DNA from: Halovulum marinum
Lineage (GTDB): Bacteria; Pseudomonadota; Alphaproteobacteria; Rhodobacterales; Rhodobacteraceae
DNA length: 64,000 nucleotides
NCBI RefSeq assembly: GCF_009697225.1
Contig: NZ_WIND01000003.1
Span: forward strand, 124,001 to 188,000
Direction: 5' to 3'
Every line of letters begins with the position of its first letter. The stretch's first letter is position 1. A program made the translations under genes and the position numbers. The notes beneath the pieces are model-generated. The model was given only the letters and a program-made list of their open reading frames with translations. It was not told where the DNA came from and made no database searches. Shown here piece after piece: positions 9,211-18,564 of the stretch.

Positions 9211-10163
9211 GCGCTTGCCGCCGCCGTCAGCGGGAAGTGGCACCGCGCCGAATGCCCCTCGCCGCCGTGCACGAGCGGCAGGGCGCCGGACCGGCAGCGC
9301 GATGCGGCGCGCACGCAGCGGGGCGCGAACGGGCAGCCGTCGGGCACGGCGCCGGCGCGCGGCGCGGCGCCCGGGATCGTCGCCAGCAGCGGATCGTCCG
9401 ATTCTGGATCCGGCAGGCAGGCCATCAGTCCCGCGGTATAGGGATGCAGCGGCGCGCGGAACAACGGGCCGACGTCGGCGCGCTCGACCAGCATGCCGGC
9501 GTACATCACCGCCACCCGCTCGGCCATCTGCGCGACCACGCCCAGATCGTGCGTGATGAACAGCACGCCCACCCCCAGCCGGTCGCACAGGTCGCGGATC
9601 AGCCCGAGCACCTGGCGCTGCACCGTCACGTCCAGCGCCGTCGTCGGCTCGTCGGCAATCAGGATCTGCGGGCGGCAGGCCAGCGCGATCGCGATCATCA
9701 CCCGCTGCCGCATGCCACCCGACAACTCGTGCGGATAGGCCGAAAGCTGGTGCGCGGCGTCGGGGATGCGGACCATGTCCAGCAGTTCCTTCGCGCGGTC
9801 CGCGGGCACGGCGTCCGGGTCGTGCACGCGGACCGCCTCGCCGATCTGCTCGCCGATGCGCAGCACGGGGTTGAGCGAGGTCATCGGCTCCTGGAACACC
9901 ATTGCCACCTTGCCGCAGTTCCGGCGCACGCGCTGGTGCGGCGCCAGATGCGTGATCTCGGTGCCGCCAAGCGACACGGTGCCGCCGGTGATCGCCAGCG
10001 CCGGCGGCAGCAGCCCCATCAGCGCCAGCGAGGTCATGCTCTTGCCCGAACCGGACTCGCCCACCAGGGCAAGGATCTCTCCCGGTTCGATCCCGAACGA
10101 CACGCCGCGCAGGATCTGGGGGCCGTTCCGCAGCGACACGACGAGGTTGTCGACGTTCAGCAT
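9207..10163 (-). CDS. Peptide ABC transporter ATP-binding protein (DppD/OppD-type)
   Basis: A 318-residue ATPase with Walker A GESGSGKS at about 35-42, signature HELSGGMRQRVMIA, Walker B ILIADEPTTALD and H-loop FITHDLGVV. The C-terminal cysteine motif (CPFAPRC...C) is again that of the oligopeptide subfamily. AGGTGAGG lies ahead of the ATG at 10163. It forms a heterodimer with the ATPase encoded immediately downstream, as is usual for Dpp/Opp systems. Confidence 0.93.
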
Positions 10164-10170
10164 TGCGGCC

Positions 10171-11022
10171 TCACCTGCGCATCATTTCGCGGAACCGCGG
10201 GTCCATCCGGTCCCGCAGCGCATCGCCGACGAGGTTCAGCGAGAACGCCGTCAGCACGATCATCAGCCCCGGCCAGAGCAGCAGCCACGAGGCGCGGGTG
10301 ATGTAGATCCGCGATTCCGCCAGCATGTTGCCCCAGGACGGGATCTCCGGCGGTGCGCCCAGCCCCAGGAAGTCCAGCGACGCCGCGCCAAGCTGCGCGA
10401 AGGCGAACACGAAGCTGGCCTGGACCAGCAGCGGCGAGATCATGTTGGGCAGTATGTGCCGGGTGACGATCCACCAGGTGCCGGCGCCCGCGCTGCGCGC
10501 CGCCTCGACGTACGGCTCGGCCTTCAGGCGCAACGCGACGCCGTAGACGATGCGCGCGGTCGTCGTCAGGTAGATCAGGCCGATCGCCAGGATCGCGTTG
10601 AACACGCCCTGCCCCAGGATCACGATCAGGCCCAGCGCCAGCAGCAGTGACGGGAACGACATCAGCACGTCGACCATCCGCATCAGCACCACGCCCAGCG
10701 CCGGGAACAGCGCCGAGAGCACGCCGATCGGCACGCCGGTCGCCAGCGCGAACAGGACCACGCCGACGCCGATCAGCAGCGCCAGGCGGGCGCCGTAGAC
10801 GATGCGGCTGAAGGTGTCCCGGCCGAAGTGATCGGTGCCCAGGAGGTGACCCGGACCGGGAGGCTGCAGACGGTTGACCGGGTCGATCAGGTCCGGCGGG
10901 TAGGGCGCGATCCACGGCGAGGCTGCGGCGAAGATCACGATCGTCAGCAGGAACAGCACGCCGACCGCGGTCATCGGCCGCGAGACGGCGGGGCGCGTCC
11001 AGGTGAGCAGCAACTGTCTCAT
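10171..11022 (-). CDS. Peptide ABC transporter permease (DppC/OppC-type)
   Basis: A 283-residue inner-membrane protein with an N-terminal transmembrane helix, a periplasmic segment with the family motif HLLGTDHFGRDTFSRI, then five further helices. The cytosolic EAA loop is EAARSAGAGTWWIVTRHILP. The ATG at 11022 is picked over an upstream in-frame start because it overlaps the stop of the preceding permease gene (ATGA). It pairs with the DppB-type permease to form the translocation channel. Confidence 0.92.
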   Translation of the reverse strand: MRQLLLTWTRPAVSRPMTAVGVLFLLTIVIFAAASPWIAPYPPDLIDPVNRLQPPGPGHLLGTDHFGRDTFSRIVYGARLALLIGVGVVLFALATGVPIGVLSALFPALGVVLMRMVDVLMSFPSLLLALGLIVILGQGVFNAILAIGLIYLTTTARIVYGVALRLKAEPYVEAARSAGAGTWWIVTRHILPNMISPLLVQASFVFAFAQLGAASLDFLGLGAPPEIPSWGNMLAESRIYITRASWLLLWPGLMIVLTAFSLNLVGDALRDRMDPRFREMMRR

Positions 11023-11966
11023 TCCAGTTCCACCCTCGGATCGAGGAAGCGGTAGGACAGGTCCACCAGCAGGTTGATGATCAGGTAGAGGCACACGATG
11101 ACCAGGATCACCCCCTGGATCACCGGGTAGTCGCGCCGCAGGATCGACTGCACCACGGTGCGGCCGATACCGGGCAGCGCGAACACCGTCTCGGTGACGA
11201 CCGCCTCGGAGATCAGCGCGGCGAAGGTGAAGCCGAAGGCCGAAACCACCGCCAGCAGCGCGTTGCGCAGGATGTGGCGCAGCACCACGCGGTACGGCGG
11301 TATGCCCTTCGCCCGTGCCGTGCGCACGTAGTCCTCGCGCGCGACATCCAGCATCGAGGCGCGCGTCAGGCGCAGGATCAGCGCGGCATTCGGCGCGGCC
11401 AGCGCGAGACTGGGCAGGATCAGGTACCGCAGGTTGTAAAGGCCGCCGTCGTCGAACACCGACGGAAACCCCGAGCTTGGAAACCAGCCGAGGCCGGCGG
11501 CGAAGATCAGGATCAGGTACAGCCCGACCCAGAATGTCGGCACCGACGCCAGCAGCATCGCAAGCCCCGAAAGCCCCTGGTCGATCCAGGTCCCCTGGCG
11601 GATCGCGGCGAGGATGCCCACCGGCACCCCGAAAGCCACGATCCAGAACATCGTGATCACCGCCAGCAGGATCGAGGTTTCCGCGCCTTCCGCGATCACC
11701 TGGGTCACCGGCGTCTCGAAGAAGATCGACTGTCCCAGGTCGCCCTGTAGGGCACTGCCGGCCCAGATCAGGTACTGGAACACCAGCGGCTCGTCGAGGC
11801 CGAGACGGTTGCGCAACCGGGCCACCTGCTCGGGCGTGGCGCCGTCACCCAGCATCACGTAGACCGGATCGCCCGGGATCAGGTGGATGAAGGCGAAGAT
11901 GACGATGGACGCGGCGATCAGGGTTGCGATCGCCGCGCCGGTCCTTCTCAGAACGTATCGTCCCAC
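11019..11966 (-). CDS. Peptide ABC transporter permease (DppB/OppB-type)
   Basis: A 315-residue permease beginning with the usual short cytosolic stretch and helix (RRTGAAIATLIAASIVIFAF), then the HLIPGDPVYVMLG motif typical of DppB. The EAA-like loop is VAREDYVRTARAKGIPPYRV. The start is a GTG at 11966, 10 bases after the binding-protein gene, with GGACAG close upstream. Six membrane helices are expected. Confidence 0.92.
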   Translation of the reverse strand: MGRYVLRRTGAAIATLIAASIVIFAFIHLIPGDPVYVMLGDGATPEQVARLRNRLGLDEPLVFQYLIWAGSALQGDLGQSIFFETPVTQVIAEGAETSILLAVITMFWIVAFGVPVGILAAIRQGTWIDQGLSGLAMLLASVPTFWVGLYLILIFAAGLGWFPSSGFPSVFDDGGLYNLRYLILPSLALAAPNAALILRLTRASMLDVAREDYVRTARAKGIPPYRVVLRHILRNALLAVVSAFGFTFAALISEAVVTETVFALPGIGRTVVQSILRRDYPVIQGVILVIVCLYLIINLLVDLSYRFLDPRVELE

Positions 11967-11976
11967 CTGTCCGGAC

Positions 11977-13500
11977 CTATTTCGAGGCGCCCCAGAAGTA
12001 CGGGAATGCCGGGGCCTGCTCCCATTGCGTCGTCAGCTGTGGCGAGGCGATGTCGAAGGAGTAGAGGTTGCCGACCTTGATCACCGGAAGCTGCTCGTAG
12101 ATCAGCGCCTGCAGCTTCTCCCAGGTCGCCTGCCGCGCCGCGAGATCCGAGGTGCCGGTGAACTCCGCCACCAGGTCGCGCTTCTCGTCGGTCTGCCACC
12201 AGCCGGGATAGCTGTCGTTCATCACCGTCAGCAGCACCGGGTCCGGTACCGTGCCGTGGTGGGTCATGAACATGTCCCATTCGGCCGGCTGGCCCCGCAG
12301 CGTCAGCAGCGTCGCCCAGTCGACGACGACCATCTGCACGTTGATGCCGGCGTCGGCCAGCTGCCGGGTGAAAACGCTGGCGTCGTCGAAATGCGCCTTG
12401 TAGTTGGTCGACACCAGCAGCTTGATCGGGGTGCCGTCATAGCCGGCTTCCTCGGCCAGGGTCTTGGCCTTCGCCGGGTCGCCCTGGCTGTAGGCCTCGG
12501 TGCCCGCCTTGGTGTGCCAGATGTTGCCCTCGGCGAAGAACGCGCCGGTCGCCTCGTACAGCTCCGGCTCGCCGACCGAGACCTGCAGCGCCTGCTCGTT
12601 GTCCAGCGCGGCCATGATCGCCTGCCGCAGCTTGATGTTTTCGGCAAGCGGCCCTTCCTCGGAGTTCATGAACATCAGCCCGAAGATCGGCGCGGCGCTG
12701 ATCTTGACCTGGATCGAGTCGTCGTCCCTGACCATCCCGTACAGGTCGCCCGATATGTATTCGGCATAGTCGTAGTCGCCGGCCTGCACCCCGCTAACGC
12801 GGGTGCCGACGTCCGGCACGGGAATGAAGCGAAGCGCCTCGAAGTTGGCGACGCGCTTGCCCGCGGCGCCGTCGCTTTCGGCCTCGTTCGGCGTGAAGTC
12901 GTCGAACCGGACCAGTTCCACGTGGCGGTTCGGACGCAGCTCGCCGAACTTGTAGGGCCCGGTGCCGATGTAGTTCTCTGCCGCGATCGGCTCGCCCCCG
13001 GCTTCCGAGACGATCTCGGCCGGATAGATCACCGGCCCGCCGTTGACGAACGCCAGGATGCTCTTCCACGCACCGTTCACCGCCGACAGGGTGAGCGTCA
13101 CCTCCAGCTCGCCCGTCGCCTCGGCGCTTTCCAGGCCCAGCAGCTTGCCGCGCGAGCCATACTCGGCCCATCGGGTCAGCGAGGCGGCGACGTCCTCGGC
13201 CGTCATCGTGTCGCCGTCGTGGAAAAGCACGCCCTCGCGCAGGTTGAGCGTGATGGTCTTGCCGTCCTCGGAAATTTCCTCGCCGGTCACCAGGTAGGGC
13301 TGCGGCGCATTCGACGCATCGAACGCGTACAGCGTCTCGAACATGTGCTGCGAGATGGTCGAGGCCAGGGTGGCGGTGCCCATCTGCGAGTCCAGGCTCG
13401 GCGGCTCGCCGATCGTCGCGTAGCGCAGCGTCTGCGCCGACAGTGGCGTGGCCATCAACGCCAGGACCGCGGCGCCACTCAGGAATTTCGTCAGCTTCAT
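11977..13500 (-). CDS. Peptide-type ABC transporter substrate-binding protein (family 5)
   Basis: A 507-residue periplasmic binding protein. A Sec signal peptide (lysines, then a hydrophobic run) is cleaved near PLSAQ-TLRYA around residue 22. The family 5 core has LRYATIGEPPSLDSQ, the NLREGVLFHDGD motif and TAEDVAASLTRW. GGGAGGAAGTGCG lies before the ATG. It delivers the ligand to the DppBCDF-like complex encoded right after it. It lies 216 bases after the amidohydrolase gene, on the same strand. The true ligand is unknown; family 5 proteins also bind nickel, opines, glutathione and N-acyl compounds. Confidence 0.92.
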   Translation of the reverse strand: MKLTKFLSGAAVLALMATPLSAQTLRYATIGEPPSLDSQMGTATLASTISQHMFETLYAFDASNAPQPYLVTGEEISEDGKTITLNLREGVLFHDGDTMTAEDVAASLTRWAEYGSRGKLLGLESAEATGELEVTLTLSAVNGAWKSILAFVNGGPVIYPAEIVSEAGGEPIAAENYIGTGPYKFGELRPNRHVELVRFDDFTPNEAESDGAAGKRVANFEALRFIPVPDVGTRVSGVQAGDYDYAEYISGDLYGMVRDDDSIQVKISAAPIFGLMFMNSEEGPLAENIKLRQAIMAALDNEQALQVSVGEPELYEATGAFFAEGNIWHTKAGTEAYSQGDPAKAKTLAEEAGYDGTPIKLLVSTNYKAHFDDASVFTRQLADAGINVQMVVVDWATLLTLRGQPAEWDMFMTHHGTVPDPVLLTVMNDSYPGWWQTDEKRDLVAEFTGTSDLAARQATWEKLQALIYEQLPVIKVGNLYSFDIASPQLTTQWEQAPAFPYFWGASK

Positions 13501-13528
13501 CGCACTTCCTCCCTTTGTTCTGCTTGCG

Positions 13529-13663
13529 TCAGCGGCAGGTCTGGCCGCCGTCGATGACCAGGCTGGCGCCCGTCATGACCCGCGCCGCGTCGGACGCGAA
13601 ATAGACCGTCTGCGCTGCCGCCGCTGACGACGGCGCGCTGTCCGGATAGGTCTGGGCAACAGC
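13529..13663 (-). pseudogene. C-terminal remnant of a short-chain dehydrogenase/reductase
   Basis: The minus strand encodes an in-frame tail containing VYFASDAARVMTGASLV followed by IDGGQTCR and a stop at 13531-13529. This is the standard SDR C-terminus (SDxAxxMTGxxLxxDGG). The frame is closed by a stop at 13666-13664, and no Rossmann GxxxGxG or YxxxK motif lies nearby. Only about 45 codons remain, so this is a relic of a deleted oxidoreductase that once sat between the amidohydrolase and binding-protein genes. Confidence 0.72.
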
Positions 13664-13716
13664 TCATGCCGTTCCCCCGAGGCGCGCGGCGAGCGCAATG
13701 ATGGCCGGCGGCGGCG

Positions 13717-14847
13717 TCATGCCGCGCGCCATTCCCCGCCGACGGCGATGCCCACTGGCGACAGCCGGCGGTCGAACGGCACCAGATCGCCGCGCACGTC
13801 CTCAAGTTCGATCGGACCCCCGGCCTCGCGAAACACGCTCACATCGCCTGCCGCCCCGGCCCGCAGGTGGCCGAACTCGGTCAGGCCCAGCGCGCGCGCC
13901 GGTGCCGCGCTGGCCGCCTCGACCACCTCGGGCAGCGACCAGCCCAGCGCGAGGAACTTCGTCATCACGTGCAGGTTGTCGTACACCGGGCCGTCGATGT
14001 TCAGCGCGTGCACGTCCGAAGAGATGACGTCGGGCCGGAACCCCTTCGCCAGCATCGCCCGCGCCGATTTCCACGAGAATGAACCCTTGCCGTGGGCGAT
14101 GTCGAACAGCACGCCGCGCTCGCGCGCCGCAAGGATCTCGGGGCGGATCTGGCCCTGCCCGTCCACCGGCGCGTTTGGAAACGGCCGGAAACAGTGCGTC
14201 AGCACGTCGCCCGGGCGCAGCCGCGCGACGACCTCGGCGTAGCTGGGCGGCGGCTCGTCGATGTGGACCATCAGCGGCAGGCCGGTTTCCGCGGCGACGT
14301 CCATCGCCACGTCCAGCGGTGCGATCCCCGACGGCCCGCTTGCATTGGCGCCGACCCGGACCTTGATGCCGACGACGGTATCGGCGTGCTCCAGCGCCAC
14401 CTCCGCGGCGTCGCGCGCCGCCATCAGCCGCATGTCGTGGCTTTCGCCGACCATGATCCGCGAGGAGAAGGCGTAGATCCCCGCAAAGCTGACGTGCAGA
14501 TAGGCAAGCACGCGCGGGAACGCCGGCGCGATGACATGGCGCGCGAACCCGCGGTAGTTCCCCGGCCCGGCGCTGCCGGCGTCGACCAGCAGCGTGCTCG
14601 CCGACTTCAGCGCGTATGCGCCGGGATCCACGCCGAGCGAGGTGCCGCCCCAGTAGACATGGGTATGAAGGTCGATCAGGCCCGGGGTGACGATCGCCCC
14701 CGACACGTCGACAGTCTCGGCGCCGGCCGGCACGTCCGCATCCAGCCCGGCGATCCGGCCGCCGGCGATCACGACATCCGCGATCCGGTCGACGTTCTCG
14801 GCCGGATCGATCACGCGTCCGCCGCGCAGGACCAGATCACCGCCCAT
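13717..14847 (-). CDS. Amidohydrolase/deacetylase-family metallohydrolase
   Basis: A 376-residue amidohydrolase-superfamily enzyme, related to EF_0837/AHA_3915 proteins and dihydroorotases. Metal ligands are visible as HTHVYWGG (HxH after the PGLIDLHTH turn), a Lys in VVGIKVRVG, His in LMVHIDEPP, His in LTHCFRP and Asp in SSDVHALN. It should hydrolyse a C-N bond, for example N-acyl removal or cyclic amide opening, in the cytosol. GGAGAGG precedes the ATG at 14847. It probably heads the minus-strand unit with the peptide-type importer and is divergent from the RpiR regulator. The substrate is not known; family members often neighbour SelA-like PLP enzymes, as here. Confidence 0.85.
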   Translation of the reverse strand: MGGDLVLRGGRVIDPAENVDRIADVVIAGGRIAGLDADVPAGAETVDVSGAIVTPGLIDLHTHVYWGGTSLGVDPGAYALKSASTLLVDAGSAGPGNYRGFARHVIAPAFPRVLAYLHVSFAGIYAFSSRIMVGESHDMRLMAARDAAEVALEHADTVVGIKVRVGANASGPSGIAPLDVAMDVAAETGLPLMVHIDEPPPSYAEVVARLRPGDVLTHCFRPFPNAPVDGQGQIRPEILAARERGVLFDIAHGKGSFSWKSARAMLAKGFRPDVISSDVHALNIDGPVYDNLHVMTKFLALGWSLPEVVEAASAAPARALGLTEFGHLRAGAAGDVSVFREAGGPIELEDVRGDLVPFDRRLSPVGIAVGGEWRAA

Positions 14848-14992
14848 CGCCGCACCTCTCCGACGCTTGCGCCGACCGCCGCCCGGCCCTGCGATCCGAC
14901 CCGGCGTTGCTGCCCTGAGCACCCTTGACCGACATCCCGATGACTGCGCCCCCGTCGCTTTCCCGGCAGAGAATCCTGCGGCCACTCCACTG

Positions 14993-15007
14993 TGTAAATT
15001 CATTACA
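14993..15007. promoter_or_regulatory. Candidate RpiR-type operator, TGTAA-N5-TTACA
   Basis: A perfect inverted repeat, TGTAA ATTCA TTACA, in the divergent region between the amidohydrolase and RpiR genes. RpiR-family regulators such as HexR and MurR bind TGTAA-type palindromes. The site could control both directions. A weaker dyad (GGAA...TTCC) lies about 20 bases further right. Confidence 0.55.
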
Positions 15008-15146
15008 TAGCTGTCAAGGAAAGCATTTCATTCCATTTTTTTGGCGCTCTTTCAGGTGGTTATGCCAATTTGATCCGTGTGATTATCCTACTTCCTTGAC
15101 GCCAGCGGTGCGCTCGGCGACCATTGCGCGAAACTCAGGAGCCAGC

Positions 15147-16094
15147 ATGAGCGCCCCAGCAACAGACCCCGAAGCCGCGAACGTGCGCCCGCCGGACGCG
15201 GCACGGCGCGACCGGATCTTCGATGTCCTGGGGCGCATCAAGGACCAGCTCGGCTCGCTGAGCCCGGCCGAACGAAAGGTCGGCGCCACCGTGCTGGCCG
15301 ACGTTCCCCGCGCCGCCGAGGAAAGCATCGCCAAGCTGGCGCGACGGGCCGAGGTCAGCGAGCCGACGGTCACCCGCTTCTGCCGGGCGATCGGGTGCAA
15401 GGGGCTCAGGGAATTCAAGCTGAAGCTGGCCCAAAGCCTTGTCGTCGGAGAGATCTACCTGAACGCCGAGGCCGAGCCGAGTCCGCCGGACGCCGATATT
15501 CCGGGGTACTGGAAACCGGTGCTGGGCGACGCGCACGGCGCCCTGCGCGAGGTGGAGCGGCAGATTTCCCCGGCCGCGATCCGGACCGCGGCGCAGGCGA
15601 TCGCCGGCGCCCGGCAGGTGGTCACCTTCGGTCTGGGCGGCAGCGCCGCGATCCTGGCCGAGGAGGCCCGGTTCCGGCTGTTTCGCTACGGCGTCAACGT
15701 CTCGTGCTGCCCCGAGGCCTATTTCATGCGCATGAAGGCCGCCACGCTCGGCCCCGAGGACGTGGTGATCGCGTTTTCGGGCTCGGGCCGGACAGTGGAA
15801 CTGATCGAGGCGGTCGGCCTGTCGCGGGATTACGGCGCGACCACGATCGCCGTTACGGCCACGGCGACGCCGCTTGCCGAGGCGGTCGATCATCCGCTGA
15901 CCGTCTCGGTCGCCGAGACCCGCGACACGCTCACGCCGACCTCGGTCCGATATGCCTATCTCGCGGTCACCGACCTGCTGTCCGCGGCGACCGGATACGC
16001 GCTGGGGCCGAAGGCCAGGGAAAGCCTGCGCCGGATCAAGTACACCGCCCTCCGGCACCGCGCCGGCGACGTGCTCGAGCCGCTGGGGGATTGA
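15147..16094 (+). CDS. RpiR-family transcriptional regulator (HTH + SIS)
   Basis: A 315-residue regulator. An HTH_6 domain at about residues 25-105 carries SIAKLARRAEVSEPTVTRFCRAIG, the characteristic RpiR recognition helix. A SIS sugar-phosphate-binding domain follows at about 145-285, with FGLGGSAAI and VIAFSGSGRTVELIE. AGGAGCCAGC precedes the ATG at 15147. SIS domains sense phosphorylated sugars or similar acids. It is divergent from the amidohydrolase gene, and 97 bases separate it from the PLP genes on its own strand. It likely controls the whole cluster 8224-18948. Confidence 0.92.
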   Translation: MSAPATDPEAANVRPPDAARRDRIFDVLGRIKDQLGSLSPAERKVGATVLADVPRAAEESIAKLARRAEVSEPTVTRFCRAIGCKGLREFKLKLAQSLVVGEIYLNAEAEPSPPDADIPGYWKPVLGDAHGALREVERQISPAAIRTAAQAIAGARQVVTFGLGGSAAILAEEARFRLFRYGVNVSCCPEAYFMRMKAATLGPEDVVIAFSGSGRTVELIEAVGLSRDYGATTIAVTATATPLAEAVDHPLTVSVAETRDTLTPTSVRYAYLAVTDLLSAATGYALGPKARESLRRIKYTALRHRAGDVLEPLGD

Positions 16095-16191
16095 AGCGAT
16101 CCCGCCCGCAGGTGACCGCGAGGTCACCCCGCTGCAGGCACGCGAGAATTTGCAGTGCGCGTCGCCCGCCGGCGCAGGAAGGACCAGACGA

Positions 16192-17292
16192 ATGAGCATC
16201 CCCGACATCGCGACCTTCTTCCGGATCGACCCCGTCGAGGAAGGGCAGCTGGAGACCCCGGTTCCGGTGATCGACCTCGACGTGGTGGCGCGGAACGTCC
16301 TGCGCTGGCAGGAGCGCTGCGATGCCTTGGGACTGGCCAACCGGCCGCACATCAAGACCCACAAGCTGGTCGGCCTGGCGCGGTTTCAGCTTGCCGCCGG
16401 CGCGCAGGGGATCACCGTCCAGAAGCTGGGCGAGGCCGAGGTGATGGCCGCCGGCGGCATCACCGACCTGCTGATGACGTTCAACATCGTCGGGGCGCCC
16501 AAGCTCCGGCGGCTGGCTGCGCTGGCGCGGCGCACGGCGATCTCGGTCGTGGCCGACAACACCGCGGTCGTCGACGGGCTGGCGCGCGCCGGCCGTGACG
16601 CGGGCCGCGAGATCGGCGTGCTTGTCGAGTGCGACACCGGCGCGGCCCGCAACGGCGTGCAGTCCCCGGAAGCCGCGGCCGAGCTTGCCGGGCTGATCGA
16701 AGCCACAGACGGCGTGCGCTACGGCGGGCTGATGACCTACCCCGCAGCGGGGATGCGAACCACCGCCGCCGCCTTCCTTGCCCAGGCGCGCGACCGGATC
16801 GCCGCCTCGGGCATCGGGACGAACGTGATCAGCACCGGCGGATCGCCGGAAATGTGGAACGACGAGGGCCTGGAGGTGGCGACGGAGTACCGGGCCGGAA
16901 CCTACATCTACAACGACCGCGCGCTGGTTGCAGCCGGGGCCTGCACCCTGGCGGACTGCGCCTTGACGGTTCATGCGACGATCGTCAGCGTGCCGACGCC
17001 GGATCGTGCGATCATCGATGCCGGATCGAAGGCGTTGACCAGCGATCTGGTCGGTCAGGACGATTTCGGCAGTCTTCCGGATCTGGCGGACGCCCGCGTC
17101 TACAAGGTCAACGAGGAGCATGGCCACGTCGACATCTCCGTCATGGCCGACCGGCCGGCGGTGGGCGACGTGGTGCGCGTCCTTCCCAACCATGCCTGTC
17201 CGGTCAGCAATCTCTACGACCGTGTCGCCCTGGCGCGGAGCGGCAGACTGCTCGGCCTGACCCGCGTCGATGCGCGCGGCCTGGTCTGGTAG
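16192..17292 (+). CDS. DSD1/D-threonine aldolase-like PLP enzyme
   Basis: A 366-residue fold-type III PLP enzyme. The N-terminal alanine-racemase-like barrel has the PLP lysine in RPHIKTHK at about 52-59. The C-terminal D-threonine-aldolase domain has its metal ligands in EEHGHVD and PNHACPVSNLYD. Relatives cleave D-threonine/D-3-hydroxy amino acids or dehydrate D-serine. AGGAAGGACC precedes the ATG at 16192. The SelA-like gene follows 10 bases later and RidA after that. Release of an enamine by either PLP enzyme would explain the RidA gene. Reaction class is well supported; substrate is inferred to be a D-amino acid. Confidence 0.85.
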   Translation: MSIPDIATFFRIDPVEEGQLETPVPVIDLDVVARNVLRWQERCDALGLANRPHIKTHKLVGLARFQLAAGAQGITVQKLGEAEVMAAGGITDLLMTFNIVGAPKLRRLAALARRTAISVVADNTAVVDGLARAGRDAGREIGVLVECDTGAARNGVQSPEAAAELAGLIEATDGVRYGGLMTYPAAGMRTTAAAFLAQARDRIAASGIGTNVISTGGSPEMWNDEGLEVATEYRAGTYIYNDRALVAAGACTLADCALTVHATIVSVPTPDRAIIDAGSKALTSDLVGQDDFGSLPDLADARVYKVNEEHGHVDISVMADRPAVGDVVRVLPNHACPVSNLYDRVALARSGRLLGLTRVDARGLVW

Positions 17293-17302
17293 GCGCGGAC
17301 CG

Positions 17303-18496
17303 ATGCGACAGCATGCGGACGGCGCCGGCCTGCGCGGATGCCCGACCATCATCAACGCCGCGGGGCCGCTCACCCGGCTGGCCGGCGCGCCGCTGGCCGA
17401 AGGCGTTCTGGAGGCGATGACCGCGGCCGAGGCCGCATCTTTCGACATGTTCGAGCTTCAGGCCCATGCCTCCCGCGCCATCGCCGGCGCGACCGGGGCC
17501 GAGGCGGGTGTCGTGACCTGCGGCGCGGCCGCAGGGCTGCTGCTCGCCACCGCCGCCTGCCTGGCGCGACTTGACATCGGCCGCATGGACGCGCTGCCGG
17601 ACACGGATGGCCCGGACCAGGTCATCGTGGCGAGGGGCCAGCGCAACGGCTATGACCACGCCTGTCGCGCCGCCGGCGCCCGCCTCGTCGAGGTCGGACT
17701 GGCGGAAGCACTGGCCGGCGCCGGCATTCGTGACGCCGAACCGTGGGAATATCAGGCCGCCGTCGGGCCGCGCAGCGCCGCGATCCTCTACGTCGCGGGC
17801 GGCCGCGCGCGACCACCGCTGGCCGAGGTGGCGGCGGTCGCGCGCGCGAACGACCTGCCGCTGATCGTCGACGCCGCCGCCGAACTGCCGCCCGCCGCGA
17901 ACCTTCGCCGCTTCGTGGCGGAAGGGGCCGATCTGGTGGTCTTTTCCGGCGGCAAGGTGCTCGGCGGCCCGGCCGGAACCGGGATCCTGTGCGGCCGGCG
18001 CGAGCTGATCGCGTCCGCGGCGCTGCAGTTCCTGGACATGGACATGGAATGGTCCGCCTGGCACCCGCCGGCGGACTTGATCGACAAGGCGCGGCTTGCG
18101 GGGCTGCCCCGCCAGGGGATCGGCCGGTCCTGCAAACCGGGCAAGCACGAGATTTTCGGGCTGCTGGCCGCACTCGACCGGTTCGTCGCCGAGGGGGATG
18201 CCGCGCGGCATGCGCGGTGGCTTGCCACCTGTCGGCAATTGGCGGCAGGACTGATCTGTCCGCATGGCGTCGAGACGGCGGTCGAGGGCGCCGAGGCGGT
18301 CGATCGCGTTCCGGTTCTCGTGCTGCGCTGCGCGACCGACGCCGCCGCGAGCGAGCTTCGCGCCCGGCTGGCGGCCGGCGCGATCCCGGTCCACACCCGG
18401 CACGATCCGTTCCGGCCGGAGGTCGTGACCGTCAACCCGATCTGCCTGCGCCCGGCGGACATCCCGCCCCTGATCGCGGCGCTTTCGCGGCGATAG
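17303..18496 (+). CDS. SelA-like PLP-dependent enzyme (DgaE/aminotransferase class V fold)
   Basis: A 397-residue fold-type I PLP enzyme. INAAGPLTRLAGAPL near the N-terminus and the PLP lysine in VVFSGGKVLGGPAGTGIL match the SelA-related group that includes D-glucosaminate-6-phosphate ammonia-lyase (DgaE) and EF_0838. The DxA aspartate is in LIVDAAAELPP. The ATG at 17303 is preferred to one at 17270 that would overlap the preceding gene. Family members eliminate ammonia or a beta substituent. With an amidohydrolase of the EF_0837 type in the same locus, this recreates a known but poorly studied pairing. No KDPG-aldolase partner (DgaF) is in the window. Confidence 0.8.
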   Translation: MRQHADGAGLRGCPTIINAAGPLTRLAGAPLAEGVLEAMTAAEAASFDMFELQAHASRAIAGATGAEAGVVTCGAAAGLLLATAACLARLDIGRMDALPDTDGPDQVIVARGQRNGYDHACRAAGARLVEVGLAEALAGAGIRDAEPWEYQAAVGPRSAAILYVAGGRARPPLAEVAAVARANDLPLIVDAAAELPPAANLRRFVAEGADLVVFSGGKVLGGPAGTGILCGRRELIASAALQFLDMDMEWSAWHPPADLIDKARLAGLPRQGIGRSCKPGKHEIFGLLAALDRFVAEGDAARHARWLATCRQLAAGLICPHGVETAVEGAEAVDRVPVLVLRCATDAAASELRARLAAGAIPVHTRHDPFRPEVVTVNPICLRPADIPPLIAALSRR

Positions 18497-18564
18497 CGCG
18501 CGATGCGCACCTTTGGCGATCGCGAGCGCGGCACCGATGCTTTTCGAAACAGGAGGAAGAACCG

